Assembly (NCBI RefSeq): GCF_014334115.1
Contig: NZ_CP060494.1
Coordinates: 1,394,501 to 1,458,500 of the forward strand
Direction of reading: 5' to 3'
Length of the DNA stretch: 64,000 nt
DNA from: Sphingosinithalassobacter sp. CS137
GTDB lineage: Bacteria > Pseudomonadota > Alphaproteobacteria > Sphingomonadales > Sphingomonadaceae
Positions 36,711 to 45,249 of this stretch are shown piece after piece. The position numbers were made by a program, and so were the translations under genes. The notes under the pieces were generated by a model. That model had not been told where the DNA came from. It saw nothing but the letters and a program-made list of their open reading frames with translations, and ran no database searches. Positions within the stretch are counted from its first letter, which is position 1. Every line of letters starts with the position of its first letter.

Positions 36711-38624
36711 ATGCGCCGCACGCTCGCTTTCGCCGCCCTTCTGCTCGCCACCACCGCGCCTGCCGCCGCGCAGCTTTCGGCGCCGCAGCCGGTGCCGATC
36801 GTCGACACCATCCCGGCGGCGCGCGACATCGACTATCCCGGCACGCTCCGCCTGACGATCGACGCGACCGACGTGGAACAGGGCATCTTTCGCGCGACCG
36901 AGACGATCCCCGTGCCGCAGGCGGGTCACATGGTGCTGCTCTATCCCGCCTGGTTGCCCGGAAAACATGCCGAACGCGGCGAGATCGAGAAGCTGACCGG
37001 CCTCACCTTCCGCGCGGGCGACACGGTGATCCCCTGGGTGCGCGACGCGGTCGACGTCTATGCCTTTCACATCGTGGTTCCGGAGGGCGTCGAGGAAATC
37101 ACCGCCGAATTCCAGTTCACTTCGGCCGTTTCGTCGAACCAGGGGCGGATCGTCGTCGCGCCGAGCATGATGAACCTGCAGTTCCCGTCGATGAGCCTCT
37201 ATCCGGCGGGCTATTTCACGCGGCGCATTCCGATCAGCGCGACCGTGACCTATCCCGAGGGCTGGACGGCGGTGTCGGGACTTCCGGCGACGCGCGACGG
37301 ATCGACCTATACCTACGAGACGGCGAGCTATCAGGTGCTGGTCGATTCGCCGGTTTTCGCCGGGGCGCATTATCGCGAATGGGAGCTGAGCGACCGCGTC
37401 GACCTCAATGCCTTCGCCGACCGGCCGGAGATGCTGGAAGCCGCGACGCCCGAAATGATCGCCGCGCACCGCCGGCTGGTCGATCAGGCGATCAAGCTGT
37501 TCGGCACCCAGCCCTATGACCAATATGAGTTTCTGGTCGCGCTGACCGACGAGATGGGCGGCATCGGCCTCGAGCATCACCGCAGTTCCGAAAACGGCGT
37601 CGGAGTCGATTACTTCAGCGACTGGGACAATGCGCTCGGCGACCGCGACCTCTTGCCGCACGAGTTCGTCCACAGCTGGAACGGCAAATACCGCCGCGGC
37701 GCCGATCTGTGGACGCCCGATTTCCGCATGCCGATGCGCGACACGCTGCTGTGGATGTACGAGGGCCAGACGCAATTCTGGGGCTATGTGCTCGCCGCGC
37801 GTTCCGGGATGCTGAGCAAGGATCAGGTGCTCGGCGCGCTCGCCAATGTCGCCGCGGCGTATGACGCACGCGTGGGACGCCGCTGGCGGCCGCTGATCGA
37901 CACCACCCACGATCCGATCGTCGCCGCGCGCCGCCCCAAGCCCTGGACCAGCTGGCAGCGCGCCGAGGATTATTACAACGAGGGTCTGCTGGTGTGGCTG
38001 GAGGCGGATGCAAAGATCCGCGAACTGACGAACGGTCGCAGGTCGATCGATGATTTCGCCAGCGCCTTCTTCGGCAGCGGTCGCGACGGCGACTATGGCG
38101 AAGTGACCTACACCTTCGAAGATGTGGTCGCGACGCTGAACGGCGTGGTGGAAGCCGACTGGACCGAATTCCTGACCGAACGGCTGATGCAGACCAGCGA
38201 CCGGGCGCCGCTCGCGGGCTTTACCGAGAACGGCTACCGCCTGGTCTACACCGACGAACCGACGCCGTGGTTCCGCAACTATCAGTCGAGCCGCAACATC
38301 GCCGATCACAGCTATTCGCTCGGGCTCGTCACCAGCCGCAGCGGCGGCATCTCCTCCGTGATCTGGGACAGTCCCGCGTTCGAGGCGGGGCTCGACGTGG
38401 CAGACGACATCATCGCGGTGAACGGAAACGCCTGGTCGGCCGAGGCGCTGACCGAGGCGGTTCGCGCCGCGCAGGGCGGGACCGAGCCGATCCGGCTGCT
38501 CGTCAAGAGCGGCGAACGCTACCGCGAAGTGGCCATCGACTATCACAATGGCCTGCGCTATCCGCGCCTCGAAAAGACGGTCAGCGGCGTGGCTGGCCTC
38601 GATCGGCTGCTCGCGCCGCGCTGA
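36711..38624 (+). CDS. M61 family (glycyl aminopeptidase-type) peptidase with PDZ domain
   Basis: A 637-residue exported metallopeptidase. The signal peptide MRRTLAFAALLLATTAPAAAQ is cleaved before LSAPQ. The N-terminal beta domain is followed by the thermolysin-like zinc site His317-Glu318-Phe-Val-His321 in LPHEFVHSWNGKYRR and the downstream Glu in LWMYEGQTQFWGY. A C-terminal PDZ domain (about 540-610) has SRSGGISSVIWDSPAFEAGLDVADDIIAVNG. M61 enzymes release N-terminal Gly or Ala. It is followed 33 bp later by ppa, probably on one transcript. The start at 36711 is fixed by the signal peptide. Confidence 0.93.
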   Translation: MRRTLAFAALLLATTAPAAAQLSAPQPVPIVDTIPAARDIDYPGTLRLTIDATDVEQGIFRATETIPVPQAGHMVLLYPAWLPGKHAERGEIEKLTGLTFRAGDTVIPWVRDAVDVYAFHIVVPEGVEEITAEFQFTSAVSSNQGRIVVAPSMMNLQFPSMSLYPAGYFTRRIPISATVTYPEGWTAVSGLPATRDGSTYTYETASYQVLVDSPVFAGAHYREWELSDRVDLNAFADRPEMLEAATPEMIAAHRRLVDQAIKLFGTQPYDQYEFLVALTDEMGGIGLEHHRSSENGVGVDYFSDWDNALGDRDLLPHEFVHSWNGKYRRGADLWTPDFRMPMRDTLLWMYEGQTQFWGYVLAARSGMLSKDQVLGALANVAAAYDARVGRRWRPLIDTTHDPIVAARRPKPWTSWQRAEDYYNEGLLVWLEADAKIRELTNGRRSIDDFASAFFGSGRDGDYGEVTYTFEDVVATLNGVVEADWTEFLTERLMQTSDRAPLAGFTENGYRLVYTDEPTPWFRNYQSSRNIADHSYSLGLVTSRSGGISSVIWDSPAFEAGLDVADDIIAVNGNAWSAEALTEAVRAAQGGTEPIRLLVKSGERYREVAIDYHNGLRYPRLEKTVSGVAGLDRLLAPR

Positions 38625-38657
38625 CCGGGACGAGCGAAAAGACAGGAATGGAAGCGA

Positions 38658-39197
38658 ATGCGTATCGACATGGTGCCCGTGGGCGACAATCCGCCGCACA
38701 GCCTGAACGTCATCATCGAAGTCCCCGTCGGCGGCGAGCCGGTGAAGTATGAGTTCGACAAGAAATCGGGCGCGCTGTTCGTCGATCGTATCCTCCACAC
38801 GCCGATGCGCTACCCGGCCAACTATGGCTTCGTACCGCACACGCTGTCGCCTGATGGCGATCCGCTCGACGCGCTGGTCGTCGCGCGCTCGCCCTTCGTT
38901 CCGGGCTGCATCGTACGGGCGCGGCCGATCGCCGTGCTGAACCTGGAAGACGAGCATGGCGGCGACGAAAAGCTCGTCTGCGTGCCGGTCGATTCGACCT
39001 TCCCCTATTACACCAAGGTGGAGGAGATGGACGACCTGCCCGACATCGTCTTCAAGCAGATCGAGCATTTCTTCACCCACTATAAAGACCTCGAAAAGGA
39101 AAAGTGGGTCCGCGTCGGCACCTGGGGCGGCGCCGAGGAAGCGCGTCGCATCGTAGTCGAAGCGATCGAGCGCGCCGAGCAGGCAAAGGCGGCCTGA
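38658..39197 (+). CDS. ppa: inorganic pyrophosphatase
   Basis: Family I soluble pyrophosphatase, 179 residues. It hydrolyses PPi to drive biosynthetic reactions. Signature residues are KYEFDKKSGALFVDRIL, RYPANYGFVPHTLS, the metal-binding DGDPLDALVV, and CVPVDSTFPYYTK. A C-terminal HFFTHYKDLEKEKWVRVGTWGG completes the fold. A hairpin nine bases after the stop separates it from the convergent TfoX-like gene. Confidence 0.97.
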   Translation: MRIDMVPVGDNPPHSLNVIIEVPVGGEPVKYEFDKKSGALFVDRILHTPMRYPANYGFVPHTLSPDGDPLDALVVARSPFVPGCIVRARPIAVLNLEDEHGGDEKLVCVPVDSTFPYYTKVEEMDDLPDIVFKQIEHFFTHYKDLEKEKWVRVGTWGGAEEARRIVVEAIERAEQAKAA

Positions 39198-39205
39198 GCG
39201 GGTAG

Positions 39206-39228
39206 CGGGCGGGACTCGCTCCCGCCCG
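39206..39228. terminator. hairpin between convergent ppa and TfoX-N gene
   Basis: CGGGCGGGA (39206-39214) pairs perfectly with TCCCGCCCG (39220-39228) over the loop CTCGC. It is very stable but lacks a U tract, so it is probably a bidirectional, partly Rho-assisted terminator. Confidence 0.5.
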
Positions 39229-39238
39229 GCCTGGATCG

Positions 39239-39598
39239 TCAGCGCGGGCGGCTGCGGGGCTTTCTCTTCGGCGCCCGCAGCCCCGCTTCGATCGCAACCG
39301 CTGCCCAGCGGCGCATCACATCGGCATCGTCGTACACCGCGTCGGGCGCGCGGCGATAGTTCATGCTGCCGGTGCGGCCCACGCCCATCGCATAGGTGAA
39401 TCGCGGACAGGCTTCGGCGTCCCACAGCGCGTCGCTTTCGCCATCCGCCTTGAACCAGAGTTCCCCGTCGCCTGCGATCGCGAAGACCGTGCCGTCGCAA
39501 TAGAGCGTGGCGCCGCCCATCATGCGTCGCATCGTGACGCTGCCGATCGGCGCCAGCGCCTCGCGGACCCATTCGACCAGCCCCTCGTCGACCGCCAC
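39239..39598 (-). CDS. TfoX N-terminal domain protein
   Basis: A 119-residue single-domain protein of the TfoX_N (YjhX-like) fold. Conserved parts are LAPIGSVTMRRMMGGATLYCDG, VFAIAGDGELWFKADG, and RFTYAMGVGRTGSMNYRRAPDAV. The TfoX C-terminal half is absent, as in many stand-alone forms. A basic tail (RAPKRKPRSRPR) suggests nucleic-acid contact. The start is GTG at 39598, two bases after the stop of the upstream acetyltransferase gene; no ATG gives a suitable N-terminus. It is last in a four-gene operon. Confidence 0.8.
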   Translation of the reverse strand: MAVDEGLVEWVREALAPIGSVTMRRMMGGATLYCDGTVFAIAGDGELWFKADGESDALWDAEACPRFTYAMGVGRTGSMNYRRAPDAVYDDADVMRRWAAVAIEAGLRAPKRKPRSRPR

Positions 39599-39600
39599 CG

Positions 39601-40080
39601 CTAGCGCCCCGCCAGCCGCGCGAGCGCATCGCCCGAGACGCGGCGAATGCGCCATTCGTCCATCGCTTCGGCACCCATGGCTTCGTAGAAGGCGATCGCG
39701 GGCGTGTTCCAATCGAGCACCGCCCATTCGAAGCGAGCGCAGTTGCGATCGCGGGCGATCCCCGCAAGATGGCGGAGCAGCGCCGTCCCCACTCCGGAGC
39801 CGCGCGCTGCGGGCGTGACATAGAGATCCTCGAGAGAGAGGCCGCGCCGCCCCTCCCAGGTCGAGAAATTGTGGAAGAACAGCGCGAAGCCGACCGGCGC
39901 TCCGCCGCGCTCCGCGATCACCGCCTCGGCGGCGGGAGGCGCGGCAAACAACGCCTTGTGCAGCGCTGGCTCGGTCGCCTTCACGGCATCGGGCGCGCGC
40001 TCATAGTCGGCCAGTTCGCGCACGAACCGAAGGATCGTCGGCACGTCCTCCGGAACGGCGGCGCGGAGTTCGATCGTCAC
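39601..40080 (-). CDS. GNAT family N-acetyltransferase (diamine-acetyltransferase-like)
   Basis: A 159-residue complete GNAT domain: IELRAAVPEDVPTILRFVRELADYE at the start, then FFHNFSTWEGRRGLSLEDLYVTPAARGSGVGTALLRHLAGIA with the R-G-x-G-x-G loop, and FEWAVLDWNTPAIAFYEAMGAE. The WEGRRGLSLEDLYV pattern is typical of spermidine/spermine- or thialysine-type acetyltransferases. The start is GTG at 40080 in a GTGA overlap with the transporter gene. The polyamine or lysine-analogue substrate is inferred from the family. Confidence 0.9.
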   Translation of the reverse strand: MTIELRAAVPEDVPTILRFVRELADYERAPDAVKATEPALHKALFAAPPAAEAVIAERGGAPVGFALFFHNFSTWEGRRGLSLEDLYVTPAARGSGVGTALLRHLAGIARDRNCARFEWAVLDWNTPAIAFYEAMGAEAMDEWRIRRVSGDALARLAGR

Positions 40081-40979
40081 AGGCTGGTCTCCACGGTGGC
40101 AGGGGCGATGCGGGGCGTTCGCGCAGCCCAGATGCACCCCCCCACGATCAGCACCGCGCCGACGACCGTCCAGAAGGACACTACTTCGCCGAAGACGAGA
40201 TAGCCGAGCAACGATGCCCAGAGGAATGCAGTATATTCGGTCGGCGCCAGATAGCTCGCGTCGGCCCGGGCATAGGCCCAGCCGAGCAACAGCAGCGAAG
40301 CCGTGGCCAGCGCCGCCGCGAACAGGATCGCGGGCCAGTGAACGAGCGCGGGCACGCTGCCGAGCCACGGCGCGGCGAGCGCGAGCAGCAGCGTGACGAT
40401 CGCGCTCTGAAAGAAGGCGATCTCGAGCGGACCGGCGACCTGCGCCTGCTGGCGCATCAGGATGATGTTGTACGAATAGCAGACCGCCGAGGCCATCACC
40501 GCCAGCGCGCCGAGCAGCGCCGCGTCGCCGAGCTGCGACTGCGTCTGACCGTAGAGAATGGTCGCGACGCCCGCCAGCGCGACCAGCGAGGCGAACACCG
40601 TGCGCCGCCCGATCCGCTCCTTCAGCAGCAGCGCGGCGAGGAACAGCGCCAGCAGCGGCGCGATATGCGTCAATGCGATAGCCTGCCCCATCGGCACGCG
40701 CGCAAGGCCCCAGAAGAACAGCACTGCCATCACCGTCGACACGATCCCGCGCAGCAGATGCAGCCGCAGCGCGGTGCGGCCCGGCCAACGCGGGCCGCGC
40801 CGCAGCCACAGCGCCCCGCTGAACAGGATGCCCGCGGCATTGCGCCAGAGCAGCGCCACATAGACGCCGATCGCCAGCGACAGGCCTTTGAGCACGGCGT
40901 CCATCGCCGAGAAGAGCGCGATCCCCGCCGTCGCGACAAGAAAGGCGACGACCGGCGACGCCGGCTGCCGGGTGGTCAC
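40077..40979 (-). CDS. DMT superfamily (EamA) transporter
   Basis: A 300-residue inner-membrane exporter with ten hydrophobic helices as two EamA repeats. Repeat one contains GIALFSAMDAVLKGLSLAIGVYVALLWRN and RVPMGQAIALTHIAPLLALFLAALLLKERI; repeat two ends TEYTAFLWASLLGYLVFGEVVSFWTVVGAVLIVGG. Start GTG at 40979 overlaps the upstream stop (GTGA), and its own stop overlaps the GNAT start in the same manner, so all three are translated as a chain. Co-operon placement with an acetyltransferase hints at export of an amine or amino acid, by inference only. Confidence 0.9.
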   Translation of the reverse strand: MTTRQPASPVVAFLVATAGIALFSAMDAVLKGLSLAIGVYVALLWRNAAGILFSGALWLRRGPRWPGRTALRLHLLRGIVSTVMAVLFFWGLARVPMGQAIALTHIAPLLALFLAALLLKERIGRRTVFASLVALAGVATILYGQTQSQLGDAALLGALAVMASAVCYSYNIILMRQQAQVAGPLEIAFFQSAIVTLLLALAAPWLGSVPALVHWPAILFAAALATASLLLLGWAYARADASYLAPTEYTAFLWASLLGYLVFGEVVSFWTVVGAVLIVGGCIWAARTPRIAPATVETSL

Positions 40980-41329
40980 GCGCGCATGCGAGGAGCGAGG
41001 CAAGGCACCCGCCGCAGCCCGCTCACCAGCAGATCGTCGGCCAGCATCGCCGCGGCAGTGAGAGAGAGAATCGCAAGGCCGATCCCGAGCGGCCCGGGCG
41101 CGATCGCGCCACCCTGCGTGCCGAGCGCGACCAGTCGCAGCCCGGGCAGGATCGCCAACACCGCCGCGCCCCGCCCGATCCACGTAGCGGCCGCTGCGGC
41201 GACATCGGCACGATCCCCGCGCCGCATTCGGCGCCACGCAAAGAGCAGCAGCGGATATTTGCAGGCCGCGAGCAGCGCCGCGGGAACCAGCGCATCGGCC
41301 ACGGCGGCGTAGGAAGAGGCGGTCGGCAT
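40976..41329 (-). CDS. small membrane protein, first gene of the transporter operon
   Basis: A 117-residue protein with about three hydrophobic segments (residues 8-32, 43-70 and 75-100) separated by a basic loop (RRMRRGDRAD). The C-terminus RRVPCLAPRMRA is cytoplasmic by the positive-inside rule. No motif is recognised. It heads the minus-strand chain with the DMT transporter, GNAT and TfoX-N genes. The function is unknown. Confidence 0.6.
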   Translation of the reverse strand: MPTASSYAAVADALVPAALLAACKYPLLLFAWRRMRRGDRADVAAAAATWIGRGAAVLAILPGLRLVALGTQGGAIAPGPLGIGLAILSLTAAAMLADDLLVSGLRRVPCLAPRMRA

Positions 41330-41383
41330 GGACGGGGCGGCTCCGCTACCGCCTGCAGCGCGGTGCGCGATGGGAGGACAGGC

Positions 41384-42502
41384 TCAGGCGGCCTGCGGTT
41401 CGGCGGTCGTCGCCTCGATCTCGGCGGCCTTGGCTTCGACCAGCTTGACGATGTGATCGATCATGTCGGCGTCGCTGACGTGATGATCGGTGACGCCCGA
41501 AAGATAGACCATGTGCTTGCCCGCGCCGCCGCCGGTGATGCCGATATCGGTCTCGCGCGCCTCGCCGGGGCCGTTGACGACGCAGCCGAGCACCGAAAGG
41601 CTCATCGGTGTGCGAATGTGGCTGAGCCGTTCCTCCAGCGTCTGCACCGTGCGGATCACGTCGAATCCCTGGCGGGCGCAGCTGGGGCAGCTCACTACCC
41701 GCACGCCGCGATTGCGGATGCCCAGTGCCTTCAGAATCTCGAATCCGACCCGCACTTCTTCCTCGGGCTCGGCCGAGAGGCTGACGCGAATCGTGTCGCC
41801 GATGCCGAACCAGAGCAGCGAACCGATTCCGATCGAGGATTTGACCGTACCGCCGACGAATCCGCCCGCTTCGGTGATGCCCAGATGCAGTGGACAATCG
41901 ACCGCTTCGGCAAGCGCCTGATAGGCGGCGACCGCGAGGAACACGTCGGACGCCTTTACGGCGACCTTGAACTCGTGGAAGTCGTGGTCCTGCAGCAGCT
42001 TTATATGATCGAGCGCGCTTTCGACCAGCGCCTCGGGGCACGGCTCGCCGTATTTCTCGAGCAGATCCTTTTCTAGGCTGCCCGCATTCACCCCGATGCG
42101 GATCGCGCAGCCGTTCGCCTTGGCCGCATCGACCACTTCGCGCACCCGCGCGTCGGACCCGATGTTGCCGGGGTTGATGCGCAGGCACGCCGCGCCGGCG
42201 TCAGCGGCTTCGAGCGCGCGCTTGTAGTGGAAGTGGATGTCGGCGACGATCGGCACGCGCGAGGCGCGGACGATCTGCTTGAGCGCGCTGGTGCTCTCGA
42301 CATCGGGGCACGAGACGCGGATGATGTCGGCGCCCGCTTCCTCGCAGCGGCGAATCTGGTCGATCGTCGCCTTCACGTCGGAGGTGGCCGTGTTGGTCAT
42401 GGTCTGCACCGTCACGGGCGCATCTCCCCCGACGGGGACATTGCCGACCATGATCTGGCGGCTTTGGCGGCGCGCGATATCGCGCCAGGGACGAACGGAC
42501 AT
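41384..42502 (-). CDS. ispG: 4-hydroxy-3-methylbut-2-enyl-diphosphate synthase (flavodoxin-type)
   Basis: The penultimate enzyme of the MEP isoprenoid pathway, a [4Fe-4S] protein converting MEcPP to HMBPP. It has 372 residues. The TIM barrel shows [19 protein letters not shown] and [14 protein letters not shown]. The cluster-binding domain has [24 protein letters not shown] with two Cys, and [22 protein letters not shown] with the third. The start ATG at 42502 gives [26 protein letters not shown]. It supplies precursors for ubiquinone (ubiA) and carotenoids. Confidence 0.96.
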   Translation of the reverse strand: MSVRPWRDIARRQSRQIMVGNVPVGGDAPVTVQTMTNTATSDVKATIDQIRRCEEAGADIIRVSCPDVESTSALKQIVRASRVPIVADIHFHYKRALEAADAGAACLRINPGNIGSDARVREVVDAAKANGCAIRIGVNAGSLEKDLLEKYGEPCPEALVESALDHIKLLQDHDFHEFKVAVKASDVFLAVAAYQALAEAVDCPLHLGITEAGGFVGGTVKSSIGIGSLLWFGIGDTIRVSLSAEPEEEVRVGFEILKALGIRNRGVRVVSCPSCARQGFDVIRTVQTLEERLSHIRTPMSLSVLGCVVNGPGEARETDIGITGGGAGKHMVYLSGVTDHHVSDADMIDHIVKLVEAKAAEIEATTAEPQAA

Positions 42503-42592
42503 GGGGGCTGCTCGCTAACGCTCGGGTACGAGGCTCGTCATATAGCGTTCCCAGGGCCGCGGCGAAAGGACGCTCTCCGCGCAACCGGTGGC

Positions 42593-42625
42593 ACGGGCGC
42601 CACGATCTGCTACCAAGGCGCCCGT
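42593..42625 (+). promoter_or_regulatory. leader hairpin upstream of the isoaspartyl peptidase gene
   Basis: ACGGGCGCC (42593-42601) is perfectly complementary to GGCGCCCGT (42617-42625), with a 15-base loop, and is followed by TCTTC and then the ribosome binding site AGGGAG at 42631. It lies in the divergent gap between ispG and the peptidase gene. It could act as an attenuator in the leader or as a protein site. Confidence 0.35.
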
Positions 42626-42642
42626 TCTTCAGGGAGTGCCGT

Positions 42643-43644
42643 ATGCGCCTCGTCCTCGTGCTGCTCGGAGTGTTGTTGATGCCGCTTACCGCAAATGCCC
42701 AGACGCCGGGGGAACAGCGCCCGGAATGGACGCTCGTGATCCACGGCGGCGCCGGCACGATCACCCGGGATCGGATCACTCCCGAACAGGCCGAAGCCGT
42801 GACCGCCGGGCTGAACGCGGCGCTGGCGACCGGATCGGCGATCCTCGCCGAGGGCGGCAGCGCGCTCGACGCAGTCGAAGCGGCGGTGCGCGTGCTGGAG
42901 GACGATCCCAATTTCAATTCGGCGCGCGGCGCGGTGTTCACCTGGGAAGGGAAGAACGAGCTCGATGCTTCGATCATGGACGGCAGCAATCGCGCGGCAG
43001 GGGCGATTGCGGGCGTCACTACGATCCGCCATCCGATCAGCCTTGCGCGCAAGGTGATGGAGGAGAGCCCGCACGTGATGTTGTCCGGCACGGGCGCCGA
43101 GGAATTCGCACGCGACCATGCGGACATCGAGATCGTCGATCCCAGCTGGTTTGCCACGCCCGAGCGGTTGCGCCAGCTGGAAGAGCTGAAGGCACGGCAG
43201 GCGAACTGGTTCGACGTCGACCTGAAATATGGCACCGTCGGCGCGGTCGCGCTCGACAGCGAAGGCCATGTCGCCGCCGCCACCTCGACCGGCGGGTTGA
43301 CTGGCAAGCGCTGGGGTCGAATCGGCGATTCGCCGATCATCGGCGCCGGCACCTATGCCGACGATCGCGGCTGCGCGGTCTCGGCGACGGGCGCAGGCGA
43401 GTATTTCATCCGCGAGGGCGTGGCGCACGAGATCTGCGCGCGCGTGCGCTTCCTCGGCGAGACGCTGCAGGAGGCGGCCGATGTGGTGCTGGCCGAAACG
43501 CAGGCGCTGGGCGGTTCGGGCGGCGTGATCCTGACCGGCCCGAGCGGCGAAATGTCGTGGAGCTTCACCACCCCGGGCATGTATCGCGGCCGCATTTCGT
43601 CGGACCGCGAAGCCGAAGTGGCGTTCTACGGCGAGGCCGAGTAA
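42643..43644 (+). CDS. iaaA: exported isoaspartyl peptidase/L-asparaginase
   Basis: A 333-residue N-terminal nucleophile hydrolase of the plant-type asparaginase family. It has a signal peptide (MRLVLVLLGVLLMPLTANAQ). Conserved HGGAGTI, GSALDAVEAAVRVLEDDPNFNSARGAVFT and LDASIMDG precede the self-cleavage site LKYGTVGAVALD, whose nucleophile is Thr198. The beta subunit continues with TSTGGLTGKRWGRIGDSPIIGAGTYAD. It acts in the periplasm on isoaspartyl dipeptides or asparagine. RBS AGGGAG. It is followed 10 bp later by the nuclease gene, so they are likely co-transcribed. Confidence 0.92.
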   Translation: MRLVLVLLGVLLMPLTANAQTPGEQRPEWTLVIHGGAGTITRDRITPEQAEAVTAGLNAALATGSAILAEGGSALDAVEAAVRVLEDDPNFNSARGAVFTWEGKNELDASIMDGSNRAAGAIAGVTTIRHPISLARKVMEESPHVMLSGTGAEEFARDHADIEIVDPSWFATPERLRQLEELKARQANWFDVDLKYGTVGAVALDSEGHVAAATSTGGLTGKRWGRIGDSPIIGAGTYADDRGCAVSATGAGEYFIREGVAHEICARVRFLGETLQEAADVVLAETQALGGSGGVILTGPSGEMSWSFTTPGMYRGRISSDREAEVAFYGEAE

Positions 43645-43654
43645 GGGCGCTGCC

Positions 43655-44500
43655 ATGTTGCGTTCGCTTTTCGCCGCGCTGACGGCACTGCTCCTGCTCG
43701 CCCCCGCGCCCGCCTTCGCCTGGTGGGAATATGGCCACCAGACCGTCGCCGCGATCGCCTACCGCAACGTCGCGCCGGAAACGCGCGCGGCGATCGATCG
43801 GCTGCTCGCGCGCCAGGCGCTGCTCGAAACGCCCAGCTGCCCGGCAGGAACGATCGAGGAAGCAAGCGTGTGGGCCGATTGCATCAAGCCGCTCGGCGCG
43901 CGGTTCAGCTACGCCTATTCATGGCACTATCAAAATGTGAACGTGTGTCAGCCGTTCGACCTGGAAAGCGCGTGCAAGGACGGCAATTGCGTCTCGGCGC
44001 AAGTCACGCGCAACGCCGCGCTGCTCAAGGATCGCTCGGTGCCGCTGCGCGAACGGGTGATGGCGCTCGCTTTCCTCGTCCATTTCGTCGGCGACCTGCA
44101 CATGCCGCTGCACGCGGGGGACAAGGGTGATCTGGGCGGCAACCGGCTCAAGACCAACTACGGCATCTATTCGACCGATCGGCTGAACCTGCACAGCGTG
44201 TGGGACGGGCTGCTCGCCGAACGCGCGATCTCGACGCCGCCGTCGCTGGTCCATGCCTATCCGGCCGACGAGCGGGCGCGTATCGCCGCGGGATCCGTCG
44301 AGGATTGGAGCCGCGAGAGCTGGGAAGTGAGCCGGCAGCACGCCTATGCCGCCGCGCTGGACGGCAAGCCATGCAGCACCGATCAGGAGCGCGGGCATCT
44401 CTCGAACGAGACGATCGAGACAATGGTCGAGCCGGCACGCGAGCAGATCAAGCGCGCCGGCCTGCGCCTCGCGCGGCTGCTCGACGAGGCGCTGGGCTGA
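43655..44500 (+). CDS. S1/P1-type nuclease
   Basis: A 281-residue exported zinc nuclease. The signal peptide ends PAFA, leaving Trp23 as mature residue 1 (WWEYGHQTVAAIAYRN). An N-terminal Trp is itself a zinc ligand in P1 nuclease, so the cleavage site fits catalysis. Other ligands are visible in GHQTV, HYQNVN, FLVHFVGDLHMPLHAG and LHSVWDGLL. Expected activity is on single-stranded DNA/RNA and 3'-nucleotides, for scavenging. It is co-directional with the asparaginase-type peptidase, which suggests a periplasmic nutrient-scavenging pair. Confidence 0.9.
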   Translation: MLRSLFAALTALLLLAPAPAFAWWEYGHQTVAAIAYRNVAPETRAAIDRLLARQALLETPSCPAGTIEEASVWADCIKPLGARFSYAYSWHYQNVNVCQPFDLESACKDGNCVSAQVTRNAALLKDRSVPLRERVMALAFLVHFVGDLHMPLHAGDKGDLGGNRLKTNYGIYSTDRLNLHSVWDGLLAERAISTPPSLVHAYPADERARIAAGSVEDWSRESWEVSRQHAYAAALDGKPCSTDQERGHLSNETIETMVEPAREQIKRAGLRLARLLDEALG

Positions 44501-44539
44501 GGCATCTACCCCGGCCCGCAACACTGTCCCGTCCCGGCG

Positions 44540-44815
44540 CTAGCGCCTCTTGTCGGGCCCCCAGTGCCAGCTGAACCCGCCCTCGGTCTTGCTGTGGACG
44601 AGCCAGAGAAAGCCGAGCAGCAGCGGCAATCCCACCGCGGCCTTCAACAGCTCGCCCGGCACCAGCGCGATCACGAGCAGAAACACCGCGATGAACCCGA
44701 GGGTGAGCAACCAGCCCTGCCACGTCACAGGCGTCGCGCCCCAGCCGAACAGCTTGGGCGCGAACCAATAGCCTTCGCGCACCTCGAAATGGCGCTCGAT
44801 GTCGCGCAGTTTCAT
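44540..44815 (-). CDS. small two-helix membrane protein (last gene of SPFH operon)
   Basis: A 91-residue protein. The head MKLRDIERHFEVREGYWFAPKLFGWG is amphipathic, followed by two membrane helices (about 32-50 and 54-75) and a tail HSKTEGGFSWHWGPDKRR. No domain is recognised. The ATG at 44815 overlaps the stop of the 34-residue gene (ATGA), so it belongs to the SPFH operon. Confidence 0.7.
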   Translation of the reverse strand: MKLRDIERHFEVREGYWFAPKLFGWGATPVTWQGWLLTLGFIAVFLLVIALVPGELLKAAVGLPLLLGFLWLVHSKTEGGFSWHWGPDKRR

Positions 44816-44916
44816 CCGCCCAGCGCCATCAGCGCGATGCCGCCCAGCAGGAGCAGGCTACCGCCGGCGGTCAGCCACGGCAGGTGCGCTCTCTTGGCGA
44901 ACAATGCAGTCATCAT
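44812..44916 (-). CDS. 34-residue membrane microprotein in the SPFH operon
   Basis: The frame begins ATGATG at 44916 after a good ribosome binding site (AAGGAGAG) and ends in ATGA overlap with the next gene. It has a short basic head (MMTALFAKRAHLPW) followed by one Gly/Leu-rich helix (LTAGGSLLLLGGIALMALGG). The RBS, the coupling and the position within a five-gene operon support it as a true gene. Such short hydrophobic proteins often modulate a larger membrane partner. Confidence 0.6.
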   Translation of the reverse strand: MMTALFAKRAHLPWLTAGGSLLLLGGIALMALGG

Positions 44917-44931
44917 GCGGGTCTCTCCTTG

Positions 44932-45249
44932 CTATCTCCGACGCTGCTCATCCTCGCGCCACTTGCGGAATTCCTTCAGCTCGCGTGCCATCTCGGCGAT
45001 GTCGATCACTTCCGAGCGGCGCAGCGAGAGACGGATCAGCAGGACGCACGCGATCGCGACGAACAGCAGATAGGGCACCATCACGATCCACACCGCGCCT
45101 GTGCCGGCGACCCAGATCACCAGCGGCAACGGCGCAAGCGTGACCAGCAGGAAGGCGAGCAGCACACCCCACCCCTTCGCGTTGCGCGGCACCACGCGCA
45201 GCAGACCGGGGCCGCGATAGGTCGTGAACCAGGGATCCTTATCGGTCAT
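44932..45249 (-). CDS. small membrane protein of the SPFH operon
   Basis: A 105-residue protein with two membrane helices (about 30-50 and 56-77) and a charged, helical C-terminus (RRSEVIDIAEMARELKEFRKWREDEQRRR). The N-terminus MTDKDPWFTTYRGPGLLRVVPRNAKGWG is soluble. It overlaps the ribbon-helix-helix gene by 11 bases. I recognise no domain; the co-occurrence with SPFH proteins suggests a role at the membrane. Confidence 0.7.
   Translation of the reverse strand: MTDKDPWFTTYRGPGLLRVVPRNAKGWGVLLAFLLVTLAPLPLVIWVAGTGAVWIVMVPYLLFVAIACVLLIRLSLRRSEVIDIAEMARELKEFRKWREDEQRRR

Noticed and set aside
36666..39821. A 1051-codon open frame on the minus strand
   Set aside because: It runs antisense through the M61 peptidase, ppa and the TfoX gene. 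Its composition is the Arg/Ala/Gly/His mix produced by reading GC-rich codons backwards, and it matches no family; the plus-strand genes are certain.
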